Of a DNA stretch of 64,000 bases, positions 43,201-56,363 are shown piece after piece (positions within the stretch are counted from its first letter, which is position 1; every line of letters begins with the position of its first letter). Under the pieces are notes generated by a model. The model searched no databases. It saw only the letters and a list, made by a program, of their open reading frames with translations, and was not told the origin of the DNA. Both the position numbers and the translations under genes were made by a program. Source of the stretch: Actinostola sp. cb2023 (lineage: Eukaryota > Cnidaria > Anthozoa > Actiniaria > Actinostolidae); the NCBI GenBank assembly GCA_033675265.1, contig JAUJYZ010000098.1:1249501-1313500 (forward strand), given 5' to 3'.

Positions 43201-46200
43201 GCTACGGTCACGTGAACGATACCGATCACGTGATGAACTACGACTACGAGAATGCTTTCTTTCACGTGATCGACCACGTGATCTACTTCTTGATCTATCA
43301 CGTGATTGGCGGCGATCACATGATCTGCTTCTCTGTCGCCTGTCCCGGTCACGATCTGAACTTCGCTTTTCACTCTCATGCTTTCGTTCTGATGATTTGC
43401 TTTGCTCTTTATTTCTGTTGAGTTTGAAATTATTTGGAACCCCACAAACCCATAATAAAGACAATAACATTCAAATGAAATGTAGAACATTGCACACAAA
43501 ATGTCAAAGTGTTTACATACGGATCATGGCAATAGTTGAAGACGCGTTGAGTTATCATTGTGGTAGTAATCATCAACAAAGTAAAAGTACAATGCCAAGT
43601 TGTAGACGAGCAGTATATCCATGTTTGCAAGGAAAGGAAAAAACACAAATTAGAAAAAGGAAAAAAATTATTATCTCTAAGAATTGTAACAAAAGAGTGA
43701 TTCATATACACCCTATGCATAAATGGTAGAATCATAAAATCTCATTCACTTTGTTATTGGGAATATGTTACAGCAATGTCTGACAATCTCTTTGAAGAGA
43801 GTGTTGTCACAAATGAACACACCAAATTTTAGGGCTGTACTACGAAATCTTAAAAGGATATAGTGACTTGAAATTACAAAGATTTGTGCCAGAAACCAGA
43901 CTTTGGCCCTAAATGCCTCGTTTCCATGTATTTTGCACCTTTCAAACGCGTACTACTTTATGATAGTTTCATTTTTATTAATACACTTTTGGGGTAATTA
44001 CTAAACTGTGGATGATCTTTCATTCTATTATTTTACCTTTACTTAACTCGTTATTCTTTCAGTTTTTGCAAATTTATGCAAATTCAAGAAATCGAGTATT
44101 GCATAGGGTGTATATCGAGTATGATCAAAAGCAGCCCAACCATTGCTTCTGAGGCTAATTATAAATAAATGAAAAGATATGTGCGCGCGTCTTTTTATGG
44201 GTTTTATGGGTTATGTGGTAATAATAATAATAATAATAATAATGATAATAATAATAATAATAACAACAACAACAACAATAATAATAATAATAATAATAAC
44301 AATAATAATAATAATAATAATAAGTATTTGGAGCATCCTACTAGGTCTCCATGTTCTTACATAGTGTGTAACATAACTAATTATGATAAACCTAATCCTA
44401 TTTACAATTGGTAATCGGTAGAGCTCGCTTGCGCACGCAGGAACCCCATCAAAAAAGCCGCACGTATACAAATATATTTTCTATATATAGCAATGGTTGG
44501 GCTGCTTGTGGTATGATTTCTTGCTGTGCAGTGCACTCATTAGCTTGTACATGTACAATTATGCAAGTTATGCTGTAGAATTAAAGGCTAGTTTTAAGTA
44601 TGGATTCAAGAGCAACTTTTAGCCAACACTTTCGTAATATGCAAGAATAATTCTTGTCCAATTATTGGACAAATTGTGAGGATAAAAATAAATAAAAAAC
44701 AGTGTTCTGTGAATGTAAATTGAAACAGATTCACTATGCAAAGAATTATTACCCCCAGGGGGAACCCCACAGGATGATAGAATGACTTCAACTGTATACA
44801 TATGAAGGGACATAGACCGACCGGGACAAGCTGGAATGAGTAACATTATCATCACTTCTGCCTTGCTTGGTGTGGACATCTGCTGCTCCAAACTCAGTGA
44901 TAAACTCTACTTGGCCAGCGTTATCAGGGGAACCAGAACGTGAAGAAGAACGAGAACTTGACCCAGTCCTTCAAGTACAATTATGTATTACATTTTAGTT
45001 TTTTGCATTATACAGTGTACTTCACTCCTCTTTATATCTTCAATTTGCAAGAAGCCATGTAATTACTACCAAATGCGGTGAGCTCTGACTAGCAGAAGTA
45101 CATAAAACCTCAGCTAATGGATACCTCTTGTAAGCAGACCCCACCCATAAGCAGACCCCACCCATAAGCAGACACCTTCCATAAGCAGACCCCACCAATA
45201 AGCAGACCCCACCCATAAGCAGACCCCACCCATAAGCAGACACCTTCCATAAGCAGACCCCACCCATAAGCAGACCCCACCCATAAGCAGACCCCACCCA
45301 TAAGCAGACACCTTCCATAAGCAGACCCCACCAATAAGCAGACACCTCTCATAAGCAGACACCACCCATAAGCAGACCCCACCCATAGCAGACTCCACCC
45401 ATAGCAGACCCCACCCATAAGCAGACACCTTCCATAAGCAGACACCACCCAAGCAGACCCCACCCATAAGCAGATCCCACCCATAAGCAGACACCTTCCA
45501 TAAGCAGACCCCACCCATAAGCAGACCCCACCCATAAGCAGACCCCACCCATAAGCAGACCCCACCCATAAGCAGCAGACACCTTCCATAAGCAGACCCC
45601 CCAATAAGCAGACCCCACCCATAAGCAGACCCCACCCATAAGCAGACACCTTCCATAAGCAGACCCCACCAATAAGCAGACCCCACCCATAAGCAGACCC
45701 CACCCATAAGCAGACACCTTCCATAAGCAGACCCCACCAATAAGCAGACACCTCTCATAAGCAGACCCCACCCATAAGCAGACCCCACCCATAGCAGACC
45801 ACCCATAGCAGACTCCACCCATAAGCAGACACCTTCCATAAGCAGACACCTTCCATAAGCAGACCCCACCCATAAGCAGATCCCACCCATAAGCAGACAC
45901 CTTCATAAGCAGACCCCACCCATAAGCAGACCCCACCCATAAGCAGACCCCACCCATAAGCAGACCCCACCCATAAGCAGACACCTTCCATAAGCAGACC
46001 CCACCCATAAGCAGACACCTCCATAAGCAGACCCCACCCATAAACAGACCCCACCCATAGCAGACTCCACCCATAAGCAGACACCACCCATAAGCAGACC
46101 CCACCCATAAGCAGACACCTTCTATAAGCAGACCCCACCCATAAGCAGACACCTCCCATAAGCAGACACCTTCCATAAGCAGACCCCACCCATAAGCAGA

Positions 46201-49200
46201 CCCCACCCATAAGCAGACACCTTTCCATAAGCAGAGACCCACCCATAAGCAGACACCTTCCATAAGCAGACCCCACCAATAAGCAGACACCTCCCATAAA
46301 CAGACACTGCCCATAAGCAGACACCACCCCCATGTAAGCAGACACCACCCATAAGCTGACCCCACCCATAAGCAGACCCCACCCATAAGCAGACACCTTC
46401 CATAAGCAGACCCCACCAATAAGCAGACCCCACCCATAAGCAGACACCTCCCATAAGCAGACACCTCCCATAAACACACACCTCCCATAAACAGACACTG
46501 CCCATAAGCAGACACTGCCCATAAGCAGACACCACCCATACATGTAAGCAGACACCACCCATACGCTGACACCACCCATAAGCAGACCCCACCCATAAGC
46601 AGACCCCACCCATAAGCAGACACCTCTCATAAGCAGACACCTCTTTCATAAGCAGACACCTCCTATAAGCAGACACCACCCATAAGCAGACACCTCTTAT
46701 AAGCAGACACCGCCCATAAGCAGACACCACCCATAAGCAGACACCATCCATAAGCAGACACCACCCATAAGCAGACACCGCCCATAAGCAGACACCGCCC
46801 ATAAGCAGACACCGCCCATAAGCAGACCCTGTGTCCATAAGCAGACCCCACCTATAAGCAGACACCACCTGTAAGCAGACACCACCCGTAAGGAGACACC
46901 GCCCGTATGCAGGCACCACCCGTAAGCAGGCACCACCCATAAGCAGACACCTCTCATAAGCAGACACTGCCCATAAGCAGACACCGTCATAAGCAGACAC
47001 CACCCATAAAGCAGTCCCTGTGTCCATAAGCAGACACCGCCCATAAGCAGACCCCACCCATAGCAGACCCCACCCATAAGCATACACCACCCATAAGCAG
47101 ACACCTCCCATAAGCAGGCACCACCCATAAGCAGACACCTCTCATAAGCAGACACCGCCCATAAGCAGACACCGTCATAAGCAGACACCACCCATAAGCA
47201 GTCCCTGTGTCCATAAGCAGACACCGCCCATAAGCAGACCCCACCCATAGCAGACCCCACCCATAAGCATACACCACCCATAAGCAGACACCTCCCATAA
47301 GCAGACACCACCCATAAGCAGACACCTCTCATAAGCAGACACCGCCCATAAGCAGACACCACCCATAAGCAGACACCAACCATAAGCAGACACCACCCAT
47401 AAGCAGACACCACCCATAAGCAGACACCACCCATAAGCAGACACCACCCATAAGCAGTCCCTGTGTCCATAAGCAGACACCGCCCATAAGCAGACACCAC
47501 CCATAAGCAGACCCCACCCATAAGCAGACACCGCCCATAATCAGACACCGCCCATAAGCAGACCCTGTGTCCATAAGCAGACCCCACCTATAAGCAGACA
47601 CCACCTGTAAGCAAACACCACCCGTAAGGAGACACCGCCTGTATGCAGGCACCACCCGTAAGCAGGCACCACCCGTAAGGAGACACTGCTGCTTTTTTTC
47701 TCCACTAGAACTCTACTTTTCTAACTTCCCATAAGTGGGCACCTTCTGTAGAATAACACATACTCTTGGTCCCAAGGGTGTTCTGTCCATTAATGGGAGG
47801 TTCCACTGTACAAACATGTCACCTACATGTACATCATGTAGAACAATGCCACCACCAAACCCTAACAATGTTGTATTCCAGAGTATAATATTTACCTGTA
47901 TGGCTCATATACTGGACTTGACCGTCTTGCATAACTATAAATATCAAGTCTAAGGTAACTACTGATATTCAAAAATGAAACATTGCTAATAATGCTATAT
48001 GCTAATAAGACAGATCAGCAATACCAGTAGTCGTGCATACATGACAATATACATGTACATGTACCTTGGAGGTGAGTCTTGGATACGGTGATTCCTCTGT
48101 CTGTCACGTGCTGAGCGTCTGTCTTTCCGTGACCTTCGTCCCTAGGTAGACATGGATAAACTTCATCTTACAAACTCATTCATTGATTGCATGAAAAACA
48201 ACATTCTTACTCCCATCATTGCCCTTTCTTCTTCTTCCTCCTTGATTTTTCTTTGTTCTTCTGCTTCAACTTTGTCAACTTTCAACTTCCTAAATAGACA
48301 AGAGCATTTGACTGACACATGTACATGTATTTTCACTTATTACATGATTAACAAGGTTTTCGCACATAAAATAATCCCAAAGGATGCAATATAATCACTG
48401 TGATTAGTGTTCCAAAATGTCAAACAATTACCTTTCAATTCTGTATAACTAGAATGATAATTAGGTTTGCGAAAGAGTCAAAAGGATTTTTTGTATCGAA
48501 ACTTCCATCGGTAAGCCATAGTTAGTAGAGGGAATGGTTGGGAAGCCTTTTGTTATATTTCTTTGTTCTAGTCCTAATGTCATTATGATGTTGAACGGGT
48601 CCTGACCGTGCACAATGTTTGTTCAAATTCATTAGAAAATGGCTAAACGACTGAACCCAAATGTTCTCTATTGGATTACTTATTTAAATATTCTAAGTTC
48701 GGATTTAGCTCAGTGCAAGGCCTCTTCCATTAGAAAAAGGAAATGCATCTGCTGATCAAGCATCAACAGCATGGAAATGATCTGCATTTTGATGTGCAAC
48801 GTTCGTGGGAATAGATCGGTAGTTTCGAATTGTCCCATCCCTTGATTGACAGGTGATTACTTCTAAGTACTACTTATGAAGTCAGCGTGAAAGCTTATCT
48901 AACAAAGTAACCATCCATGACTTCAAGTATAACTTACGAACGTATCTTACTTACGGCCTACTTGGGGTTTAGTGTTAACACGGCTATTATAACCGGGAAA
49001 GCATGGAACGAGGGCAATATCTGTATATTAATGACTAATGAGGGCAATATCTGTACAATGTATATTGCCCTGGAATGAGGGCAATAACTGTATATTGCCC
49101 TGGAATGAGGGCAATATCTGTATATTACCCTGGAATGAGGGCAATATCTGTATATTGCCCTGGAATGAAGGCAATATCTGTATATTACCCTGTAATGAGG

Positions 49201-52200
49201 GCAATATCTGTATATTGCCCTGGAATGAGGGCAATATCTGACTATATTGCCCTGGAAGGAGGGCAATATCTGTATATTGCCCTGGAATGAAGGCAATATC
49301 TGTATATTGCCCTGGAATGAGGGCAATATCTGTATATTGCCCTGGAATGAGGGCAATATCTGTATATTACCCTTGAATTCGTAATTATAGCTGGGAAATA
49401 TGGGATATAAAGCCAGACGGAAAACAAAGAAAACTGAGTCAATCATGTAATAAGGCTTATTGGCTCCATTCTCAGTATTTAACTCTTACTTCCACAAAAA
49501 CAGATACATGTTACATACATGTACATTGCATATGGTTTACAAGTAATATTTAAATACCAGTTTACCTGCAATATTGTGCTGGAGCCATCCCATAATTCAT
49601 AGCAATAGAATCTATTTCTTGCATCTAGAGAAATATTGACATCAAATTAACAGATAATCTGGAATAATTCTTTGATCTACATGTAGAAGTGCTGTCCTGC
49701 TTTGATTTCGCTGATTGACGCGGTCTGATGGTTATTGTTAAAAGTATATTACATACATCGTGTTTTGTTAATTCATCAATGTCAACTGTGACATCTGCAA
49801 AAGAAAAATAAGTCACTTTAATGAATGAACTCCTTCAGGGTGAATCGTAGCCTGCGGATACAGCCGCTTTTTTACGCTCGCCACAGGGATCTCCCGAAAG
49901 AAGCGTCTGCATTGTGAGTGCAACATTCCTGTACTGTGACGTCATTTTTTACCCGATTCTGGTCAAAGAAGCTGATTGGTTAGCTTGCTGGTAATCGCAT
50001 TATTTGCATAAATTAAGCTCACCGAAACCAGAATGACCAGAACAAAATATTACAATGTCGAGCCTGCGGGCGATTGTATCGGACTTATCATATGCACAGA
50101 TGAATAAAATCATGTTCTACAATAATTTTGATTGCCAAATCAACAAACTCAGGCCGTTTGGAAGTAGTGTTCACAACATGAGCGGCTGTGTTGTATCAGA
50201 TTTACAACACGAGCTGTCATGACCTCAGAGGTCACAGTACAGGAATGTTGCCCTCACAACGCCGACGCTTCTTTGCGGGAGACGCTGTGGCGCGACCGCC
50301 AAAAAGCAGCTGTATTCGCAGGCTAGGTGAATTGTAGCTGAACCATAAATTATTAATTTTTCAAATGGTTGCTAAATGTACTGTACTCTGCAACATCTTG
50401 TAAGTGAACAAACTTGATGTAAGGCAAGTGGATTCGTCCAGAAGTTGGTCACCTTACAGTACAGGGGTAGTTGATATTTATTTATGTATCTACTTATTTA
50501 TTGATATTATCAGTCAAATCAATATACATATTAGAGTTAATGGGGTTTGAGATAGAGGTAATTTAATATACAATCATTTACTATAAATCAATCAAATAAT
50601 GCAACCCCTCAACATGACTGCAAGTGTATTGAATGAAACTTGAACACCATGTAAAAAGGAACTAAATTTGCTGACAATTCAGACATTAGTTCTTCATTGG
50701 AATAAAAAAGAGTGCAAGTAGGGGGGGGGGGGGAACTCCCATATATAAAGTGGTTGGGATGCTCGTCGTACCTTTTAGGGGTCCAGATCCGCGATTTGGT
50801 ACCTCTTAGGGTGTCACAAATCTCAAAGGACCACAACAGACTAAGCCGGTACCTTTTAGGGTGTTTGTCAATAAATAAGATACCCGAGATAAGATAATGA
50901 CAGCTGGAATGACAGTTTTTGTCACTTTAGAGTTGGTACTGTTTAGGGGTAAAAAATATTTGTTGCCATGCCCACGTGGGCAAGACTCAGGTACCACCTA
51001 TTAGGGGTCATTTTCAAAATTTCCGACAAGCATCCCAACCACTTTATATGCATATGTTGTGGGTGCTTACATGTACATGTATGTGTGAACCAGGTAGCCT
51101 ATCTTATTTCTTTGATATATACATGTGTCTAATGTGGTGTTTAATAGCGTTGATTGACATACTGTAGAAATACCTAATTCACATAATAAATAATAACCTT
51201 TATTAATGTACTGTAATTTGTTAATAAAACCTAATTGGGGACACCATCATTATTACATGATAAGTAACGAGAAAGTCTTCTCATGTTCTAATTATATAGC
51301 TACATGTACATATAGTTCTGTTGTACAAACCTATATCACTGGGTATACTGTCACTGTCACTATCATCACTTTCATCACTGTCATCACCCCCTTCAGCTAC
51401 AGAACCACCACAATCATCATAACTGTACCCAATGGAGGCTTTTGGTGCACTCCTGCAGAAGAAAATATTACTCTATAGCAACTGAAGTCTATAACTAGAT
51501 TATAATCTGTTACCCCAATCACATTAATTTTGCACAAGGCTGACTACATTCTTTCCAGAGCTAATTGAACATAACTACTGCCTTGTTGGAGAAGTTGCTG
51601 CTTTTGTTTGCATCACCAATATGGTTAGAACTTCACATGGCTTGGATGATCATGTAAAATTGTTATCCTATATTTCAACACTACATTATACTTGAATGGG
51701 AGGGAATGTAAAAGAACCACTGAAGAGATAAGTACATGATTTGTAAACAAACCTCTGGCAGTGACCACCCTCTGGGGATCCAAAAACAGGGTGAACCACA
51801 GGATCTCCATTTCAAGAGTCTTGAATCTCATGTACATACATGTACATGTACATGTACATTGTATAGTGTAGTGTTATTATACTAACAATCTTGATGTCCA
51901 ACTTGAATCTCTTGTACATGTACATTGTATAGTGTAGTGTTATTATACTAACAATCTTGATGTCCAACTTGAATCTCTTGTACATGTACATTGTATAGTA
52001 TAGTATAGTATAGTGTTATTATACTAACAATCTTGATGTCCAACTTGAATCTCTTGTACATGTACATTGTATAGTGTAGTGTTATTATACTAACAATCTT
52101 GATGTCCAACTTGAATCTCTTGTACATGTACATTGTATAGTGTAGTGTTATTATACTAACAATGTTGATGTCCAACTTGAATCTCTTGTACATGTACATT

Positions 52201-55200
52201 GTATAGTGTAGTGTTATTATACTAACAATCTTGATGTCCAACTTGAATCTCTTGTACATGTACATTGTATAGTGTTATTACTAACAATGTCCAACTGAGA
52301 ATGTGTGCATTTGAAAATGCTTAAAAGTCATGACATCACATACTTAATCTCTTTTTTGTCTTTCCATTCATTCTTTTTGGGAAACACCTCCTCAGCTGCC
52401 AATTGTTGTAAATAATCTTCTTCAGATGCTGAAAAATGTTCATAATTATATTAATATTCATTGTCAGATCACATGTATAGACAGGGCCTCTGATATTACA
52501 CGATGGTGCGATTTCGCACATTTGGCCTCGAATCGCATCCGATCGCGTAATTTACCGATAGCCACATAATTCATGAAAAATAGCACAATATGAACAAATC
52601 CAAAGCAAATATTCCCTTTATTTAAACTTTCATTGACAGCTAACCGTTATTTCAGAGTGATTTTCCTTTGAAAACACCTTAGACACCCTCTACAACACGT
52701 TCGAGATGTGTATACATTGTAAATCAAACAACGTACGTACTAGAATGTACCAGGCAGTCTATGCGTACATTGTCTTGGAGGCTGCGCATAATTTCCTTTT
52801 TTTTCCTGCACAATTTCCGGGTTTTTTCCGCACCATATCAGAGGCCCTGTATAGAGTTGTTTTCGTATGAGTGGGAAAATTACGGTACCGTGCCGTGCCG
52901 TAATGAAAGAGTTTGATTGGATGAGATGCATCTGCACGCTTATTGATTGGTTGAGAAAGGACTTCAGTCATTTGAGTGTCACGGTACCACAGGGTTCCCA
53001 TGACTCTATATCAACATATATCTCAATGGTAGAGGTTTGTAATACTTATTTATATTGGATAGCCCTGGCTGTTAGTCTTTCATTGTATAACAACATTGTG
53101 TACATGTACCTTCACTGTGATCAATCATCACAAGAGTCCTATATCGTTCATAGTTCAAACGGTTTTGCTCGGGATCTGTTTCCATCAATGGTCTACAAAA
53201 ATAATATCAATTTACACTCATACTTAAATCTTTTTTTAATCAATATTACTAATCATACTCAATGCAAAATGGGAATTACTTGAACTTTATGACACAAAAC
53301 AACAAAATAATCTACACAATAATAATTATTTTAAAAAGTAAATAACTTAAAAGAGATCATAAATAGGCCACTTATTTTGGTGAAGCTGACTTTGACAACC
53401 AGTGCTACAGGGAACCACCATGAAACACAAAGCCCTCTGTGAACTCAGACTGTAGCAATCACACTTACCCGGCAACTGAATCTGATGAACTTGTTGGAAT
53501 GATATCAAGATGAGCTCTGGCATCAAACCTAACAACAACATCAATAAATACAATAAATTATCTCTAGATAAGCCAACCTCTGTCTAATCTCTGGCTCAAT
53601 ATTAAGTCACATTACATTATTTCATTTACATTAAATGTGTTTTCATAAGCCTATACATGTATTTGTATTGGAAAAACAAATTAACTGTGTGATAGAAAAA
53701 CATGTGACCACCTAAGTTCATTGTATTCTCATAGTTTTTAATGATACAATAATAGAATGTATCATCATGGTGGGTGGTTAATAATGATGACATTAAAAGT
53801 AGTCACATACTGCATTTTACTGTCCTACTAAATACCTGTCAATCATGTTGTCTGTGTGCCCCTGCCAAGGCATCCTGACAAAAAAAATTCAAAGTTTGAA
53901 ATTCAACTTTTCATTTTGGGAATTAAACCAGGTACCACATGAGAGGAGAGTGATTTCACCAATAATTATTAGACTTAGAATCAGTATGGGTAAGTAAGCT
54001 AAAGACTGGGGCACCAGGAGGACTTAACAGAGTGGATCCATGTGCACTACCCACAAGGATCCCATTGTAGTATTGCGCGCTAATAGTTCCCTAGGGACTG
54101 GGTTGCTTATTGTTAGATCTGTTATATCGCTGCCACTTGTACATTTACCATTACTGAAGAGGGCCGTTTGGCCGAAAGGCCTTTAACGAAATATACTGTA
54201 GCTGTTCATGGCGTCTTTGCTTGTCTATTCATTGATTTCACCAATTGACCACACTTGCTTCCATTTTATACTTTACTGTACTTAGGTAGTACTTACATAA
54301 CAGAGTGGTGTTCTGCTGCTGCAGCTACTTGTGTGTCAATGTGGATTTTGCATTTTTGACCATAAACTCGTAACAGTTGAATTGGATCTTGTTTCTTTGA
54401 CAAAAGATAAGATTGTCACATACATGTATAATATGATAATTATATTATTATGAACAAATTTTATGAAATACAGGGTTCTTAGTAGATTTTTAAAATGGCA
54501 TAACTTTTGTAGAATAACTTTTGTGAAAGTTTCAGATCAGGCTCTTCGCAGCTGGAATAATTCTGCCACTATTGCACCTATTATTGGTTATCCCCTGGGG
54601 GGAGACCCTGGGCAAATACATGTACAGGTTTGCATGGAGACTTTTAGGGAGGTTTGAACGCATATTTCTCCCTGGAGGAGTGGAAAATGAGGGAGCTTTT
54701 GTTGGAGTTTACCTCGCATGATGGTCATGGGAGTCATGGGAGAACTTGCGTGACGACACTAAAAACGGCTGCAAAGGAGACTACTCTAGGAGGGGCATTT
54801 AATTGTTTGTTGTATGTCCCCACCTAGCAGGGGGAAATTAACAACTTTGACAGGCCCTTTTGCAAAATCCCTTCCCTTGCCCAGGATTTCTCATCCAGGG
54901 GATAACCGATGTTAAGTGCATATAGTAAAATAATAGCACTTTATATATTAGCCACAGAAAACAAAGGATCGCAACAAAAATGGTATTGATGGTGATCGAG
55001 TTATAATATTGCACTTAGTTATTAGTGCAGGTAATTTAAATATTAAATCAAATCCACGAATGTAGCATGATTTGAATAAGTCAGGTGGCCATTGCCATTG
55101 GCACTGAAATGAGATGAGGTACGGACCCCCGTTGGGTTCGGTCCATAGTAGTGGGAGACTAGACTTTCTGCAATTGGAGATCCTCGTATCTCAAATGGAA

Positions 55201-55391
55201 AACATCTCATTCATCAGTGAATGGTATCGGAGCCATGCATGGTGTCTATTTAATCATAGCTAAGATAAAGGATTTAAGCCTAAATAAAGTACCATTCTAC
55301 TGTAAAAAGCCCGCCTTCTCTCAGCTCTGCGCTTGAAGTTCACCATCATCCCTCGCAACTGCTTCTCCACTCGCCTCGCTTCGTGCCACAT
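40253..55391 (-). CDS. CLASRP: CLASRP (SFRS16/SWAP2) homolog, RS-rich splicing factor, about 21 exons
   Basis: CLK4-associating SR-related protein, a nuclear splicing regulator. Minus-strand exons: 55293-55391, 54297-54394, 53836-53874, 53469-53528, 53110-53192, 52344-52428, 51331-51452, 49757-49794, 49566-49624, 48211-48289, 48065-48141, 47896-47934, about 44880-44968, 43034-43414, 42724-42766, 41819-41879, 41269-41327, 41136-41182, 40996-41067, 40632-40669, 40253-40323. All joins hold in frame except exon 13 to 14, where I found no matching donor, so an extra exon may be missing. Order of marks: N-terminal MWHEARR..LRGMMV and FKRRAERRR, MMPWQGHTDNMIDRF, NYERYRTLV, KASIGYSYDD, an acidic stretch, VDIDEL, YARRSSPVYEPY, an RS domain (exon 14), KLTPQDRMKRRMQ and a basic coiled segment. 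The C-terminal tail (ends HYVYDNN) differs from the vertebrate RS tail. Several introns carry tandem arrays. Confidence 0.9.
40718..40872. mobile_element. 155-bp hAT-like MITE in a CLASRP intron
   Basis: Ends caggggcgtaggcac / gttacgcccctg. CAGGGGCGTA ends are common for hAT non-autonomous elements. I could not find a clean 8-bp duplication. Confidence 0.5.
41443..41770. repeat. Repeat fragments ending in a poly-C tract
   Basis: Starts with a TIR-like tttagtcgaacctcaactac fragment, then three copies of aaccctaaaaggtac-like words (41612-41705) and a 26-base poly-C run (41741-41766). The second part belongs to the family at 50717-51055. Lies in a CLASRP intron. Confidence 0.5.
41911..42690. 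repeat. 28-bp tandem array in a CLASRP intron, interrupted
   Basis: Unit tattaaaatgtgactatcaa plus taatgcac; copies at 41911-42030 and 42320-42680. The gap 42035-42318 holds unrelated, more GC-rich sequence (actccttgagtaagcacggt.., cgctacagcggaggg-like words) of unknown origin. Confidence 0.9.
43705..44114. mobile_element. 410-bp MITE in CLASRP intron 13
   Basis: Perfect 15-bp inverted ends tatacaccctatgca / tgcatagggtgtata. Non-coding inside. Confidence 0.55.
44129..44507. mobile_element. 380-bp MITE with an internal (TAA)n run
   Basis: Inverted ends aagcagcccaaccattgc / gcaatggttgggctgctt. The inside holds a (TAA)n/(CAA)n microsatellite (44218-44322). End sequence recalls the gggctNcctgtgg family. 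Confidence 0.6.
45131..47690. repeat. 17-bp minisatellite, about 150 units, in CLASRP intron 12
   Basis: Unit ataagcagaccccaccc with variants gacaccttcc, gacacctccc, gacaccgccc and gaccctgtgtcc; blocks of variants repeat, so higher-order copying occurred. The left flank (cctcagctaatggatacctc) and right flank (cttggtcccaagggtgttct, taatgggaggttccactgta) look like ends of a DNA transposon, so the array may be its expanded interior. Long frames reading MGGVCLWVGSAYGW are artefacts. Confidence 0.95.
49005..49375. repeat. 30-bp array whose unit is itself a palindrome
   Basis: About 12 copies of gagggcaatatctgtatatt plus gccctggaat; each unit contains the inverted pair gggcaatat / atattgccc. Lies in the CLASRP intron between exons 49566-49624 and 48211-48289. 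Confidence 0.95.
49848..50325. mobile_element. 478-bp TIR element with 9-bp target duplication in a CLASRP intron
   Basis: Ends tagcctgcggatacagccgc / gcagctgtattcgcaggcta; arms about 100 bp including tcctgtactgtgac / gtcacagtacagga. Flanks ggtgaatcg (49839-49847) and ggtgaattg (50326-50334), 8 of 9 matching. Mutator-like duplication length. Confidence 0.8.
50717..51055. mobile_element. Poly-G-headed TIR element in a CLASRP intron
   Basis: Starts with a 14-G run, then aactcccatatataaagtgg and ttgggatgctcg; the right end is agcatcccaaccactttata then tgcatatg. The inside repeats ggtaccttttagggg-like words five times. Same family as 14671-14850, 39165-39475 and 41607-41766. Confidence 0.7.
51816..52285. 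repeat. About 66-bp tandem array in a CLASRP intron
   Basis: Six to seven copies of ttgatgtccaacttgaatct, cttgtacatgtacattgtat and agtgtagtgttattatacta. The first copy is expanded in (ACATGT)n. Confidence 0.95.
52482..52849. mobile_element. 368-bp MITE, CAGGGCC ends, 6-bp duplication
   Basis: Inverted ends cagggcctctgatat / atatcagaggccctg, flanked by tataga on both sides (52476-52481, 52850-52855). In a CLASRP intron. hAT-like ends, but the visible duplication is 6 rather than 8 bp. Confidence 0.7.
54583..54909. mobile_element. 327-bp TIR element in CLASRP intron 1
   Basis: Ends attggttatcccctggggg / catccaggggataaccgat. Non-coding inside. Confidence 0.5.
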
Positions 55392-56363
55392 TTTGATTTG
55401 ACTATCTGTATGAATGTCAGAACATTTACAACTTATCAGCCCACCATCTTGATTGATAAGAAGCCAAAGGATCGTAAAATTGATGTAATTCGTAGAGCAT
55501 TTCTTCCTGTGTATGATCACAAGTGATCACCCAAAAGAAAAGAGAATAGTATCCAGTCTCTTTCGTCATACAAAGTAGACTTACTATGGGAAGGGTACGG
55601 CATTTTATTTGGCTGTTGAAAAGGGAACTTTTGATATTATATATAAGCCGTGCTTTTCAAAAATCATCATATCGCAACATCTACTAACATTAATACAAAT
55701 TAGATTTGTATATCCTTTTCTGTTCTCTTTTCTCGAAAACATTAAATATCTACCGTATCTTCCCTCCCCTCCCTCCACTTCCTCTCGAACGTCTGTTGCG
55801 GAAAACGTCCCGGTTTACGAACGTGCCGAACTCGTCCGTAACGCTTCGTGTAAGACTCGTGTGTTCGTGCAAAACGAAACGTGATCCCTCATTTCGTTCA
55901 AATCGCCAAGAACGGACTCAGATGGAAGCTTGGCAATACAGTTCATTGAAATCCCAATTTTCCTGTCTTCTACAGCTATTAAGCGGTACTTCCAAGAACA
56001 AGAGGTATTTGACGTGACAATTGGTGTGTTTACTTTGTGAAATAAGTGTTTTTGGCGGGTTCCCTATCGTATATCGTTGCGTCTTCATGCGTGCGAACAC
56101 TCGTTCAGCACGACTCTCTCGAATAGCACGTTCGATTAGTGGCTGACTGTTGACTGTCGTCTGTGTCCTATCACAACTTTGTGTAACTTGCTAGTAATTT
56201 GTTCATATAACAACAACACTCATGAACAGACAGTTTGTGTAAAAATGAGTGTTTATCAAAACTACGAGTACTATTCCTGATCCACTCTGGGCACTGGCCT
56301 CGTACTGATGGCCCCTTCAGGGCTCAGCTTTACCGAGCGCCCGGTCGAATAGGCATATCAAGA

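Noticed and set aside
43074..43499. Second reading of the RS exon (HVIDQEVDHVVDHV)
   Set aside because: Frame shadow of the CLASRP RS domain.
45040..47655. Long minus-strand frames of MGGVCLWVGSAYGW type
   Set aside because: The 17-bp minisatellite is open in all frames; it lies within a CLASRP intron.
49005..49375. CRISPR-like palindromic repeats
   Set aside because: No spacers; tandem 30-bp units in an intron.
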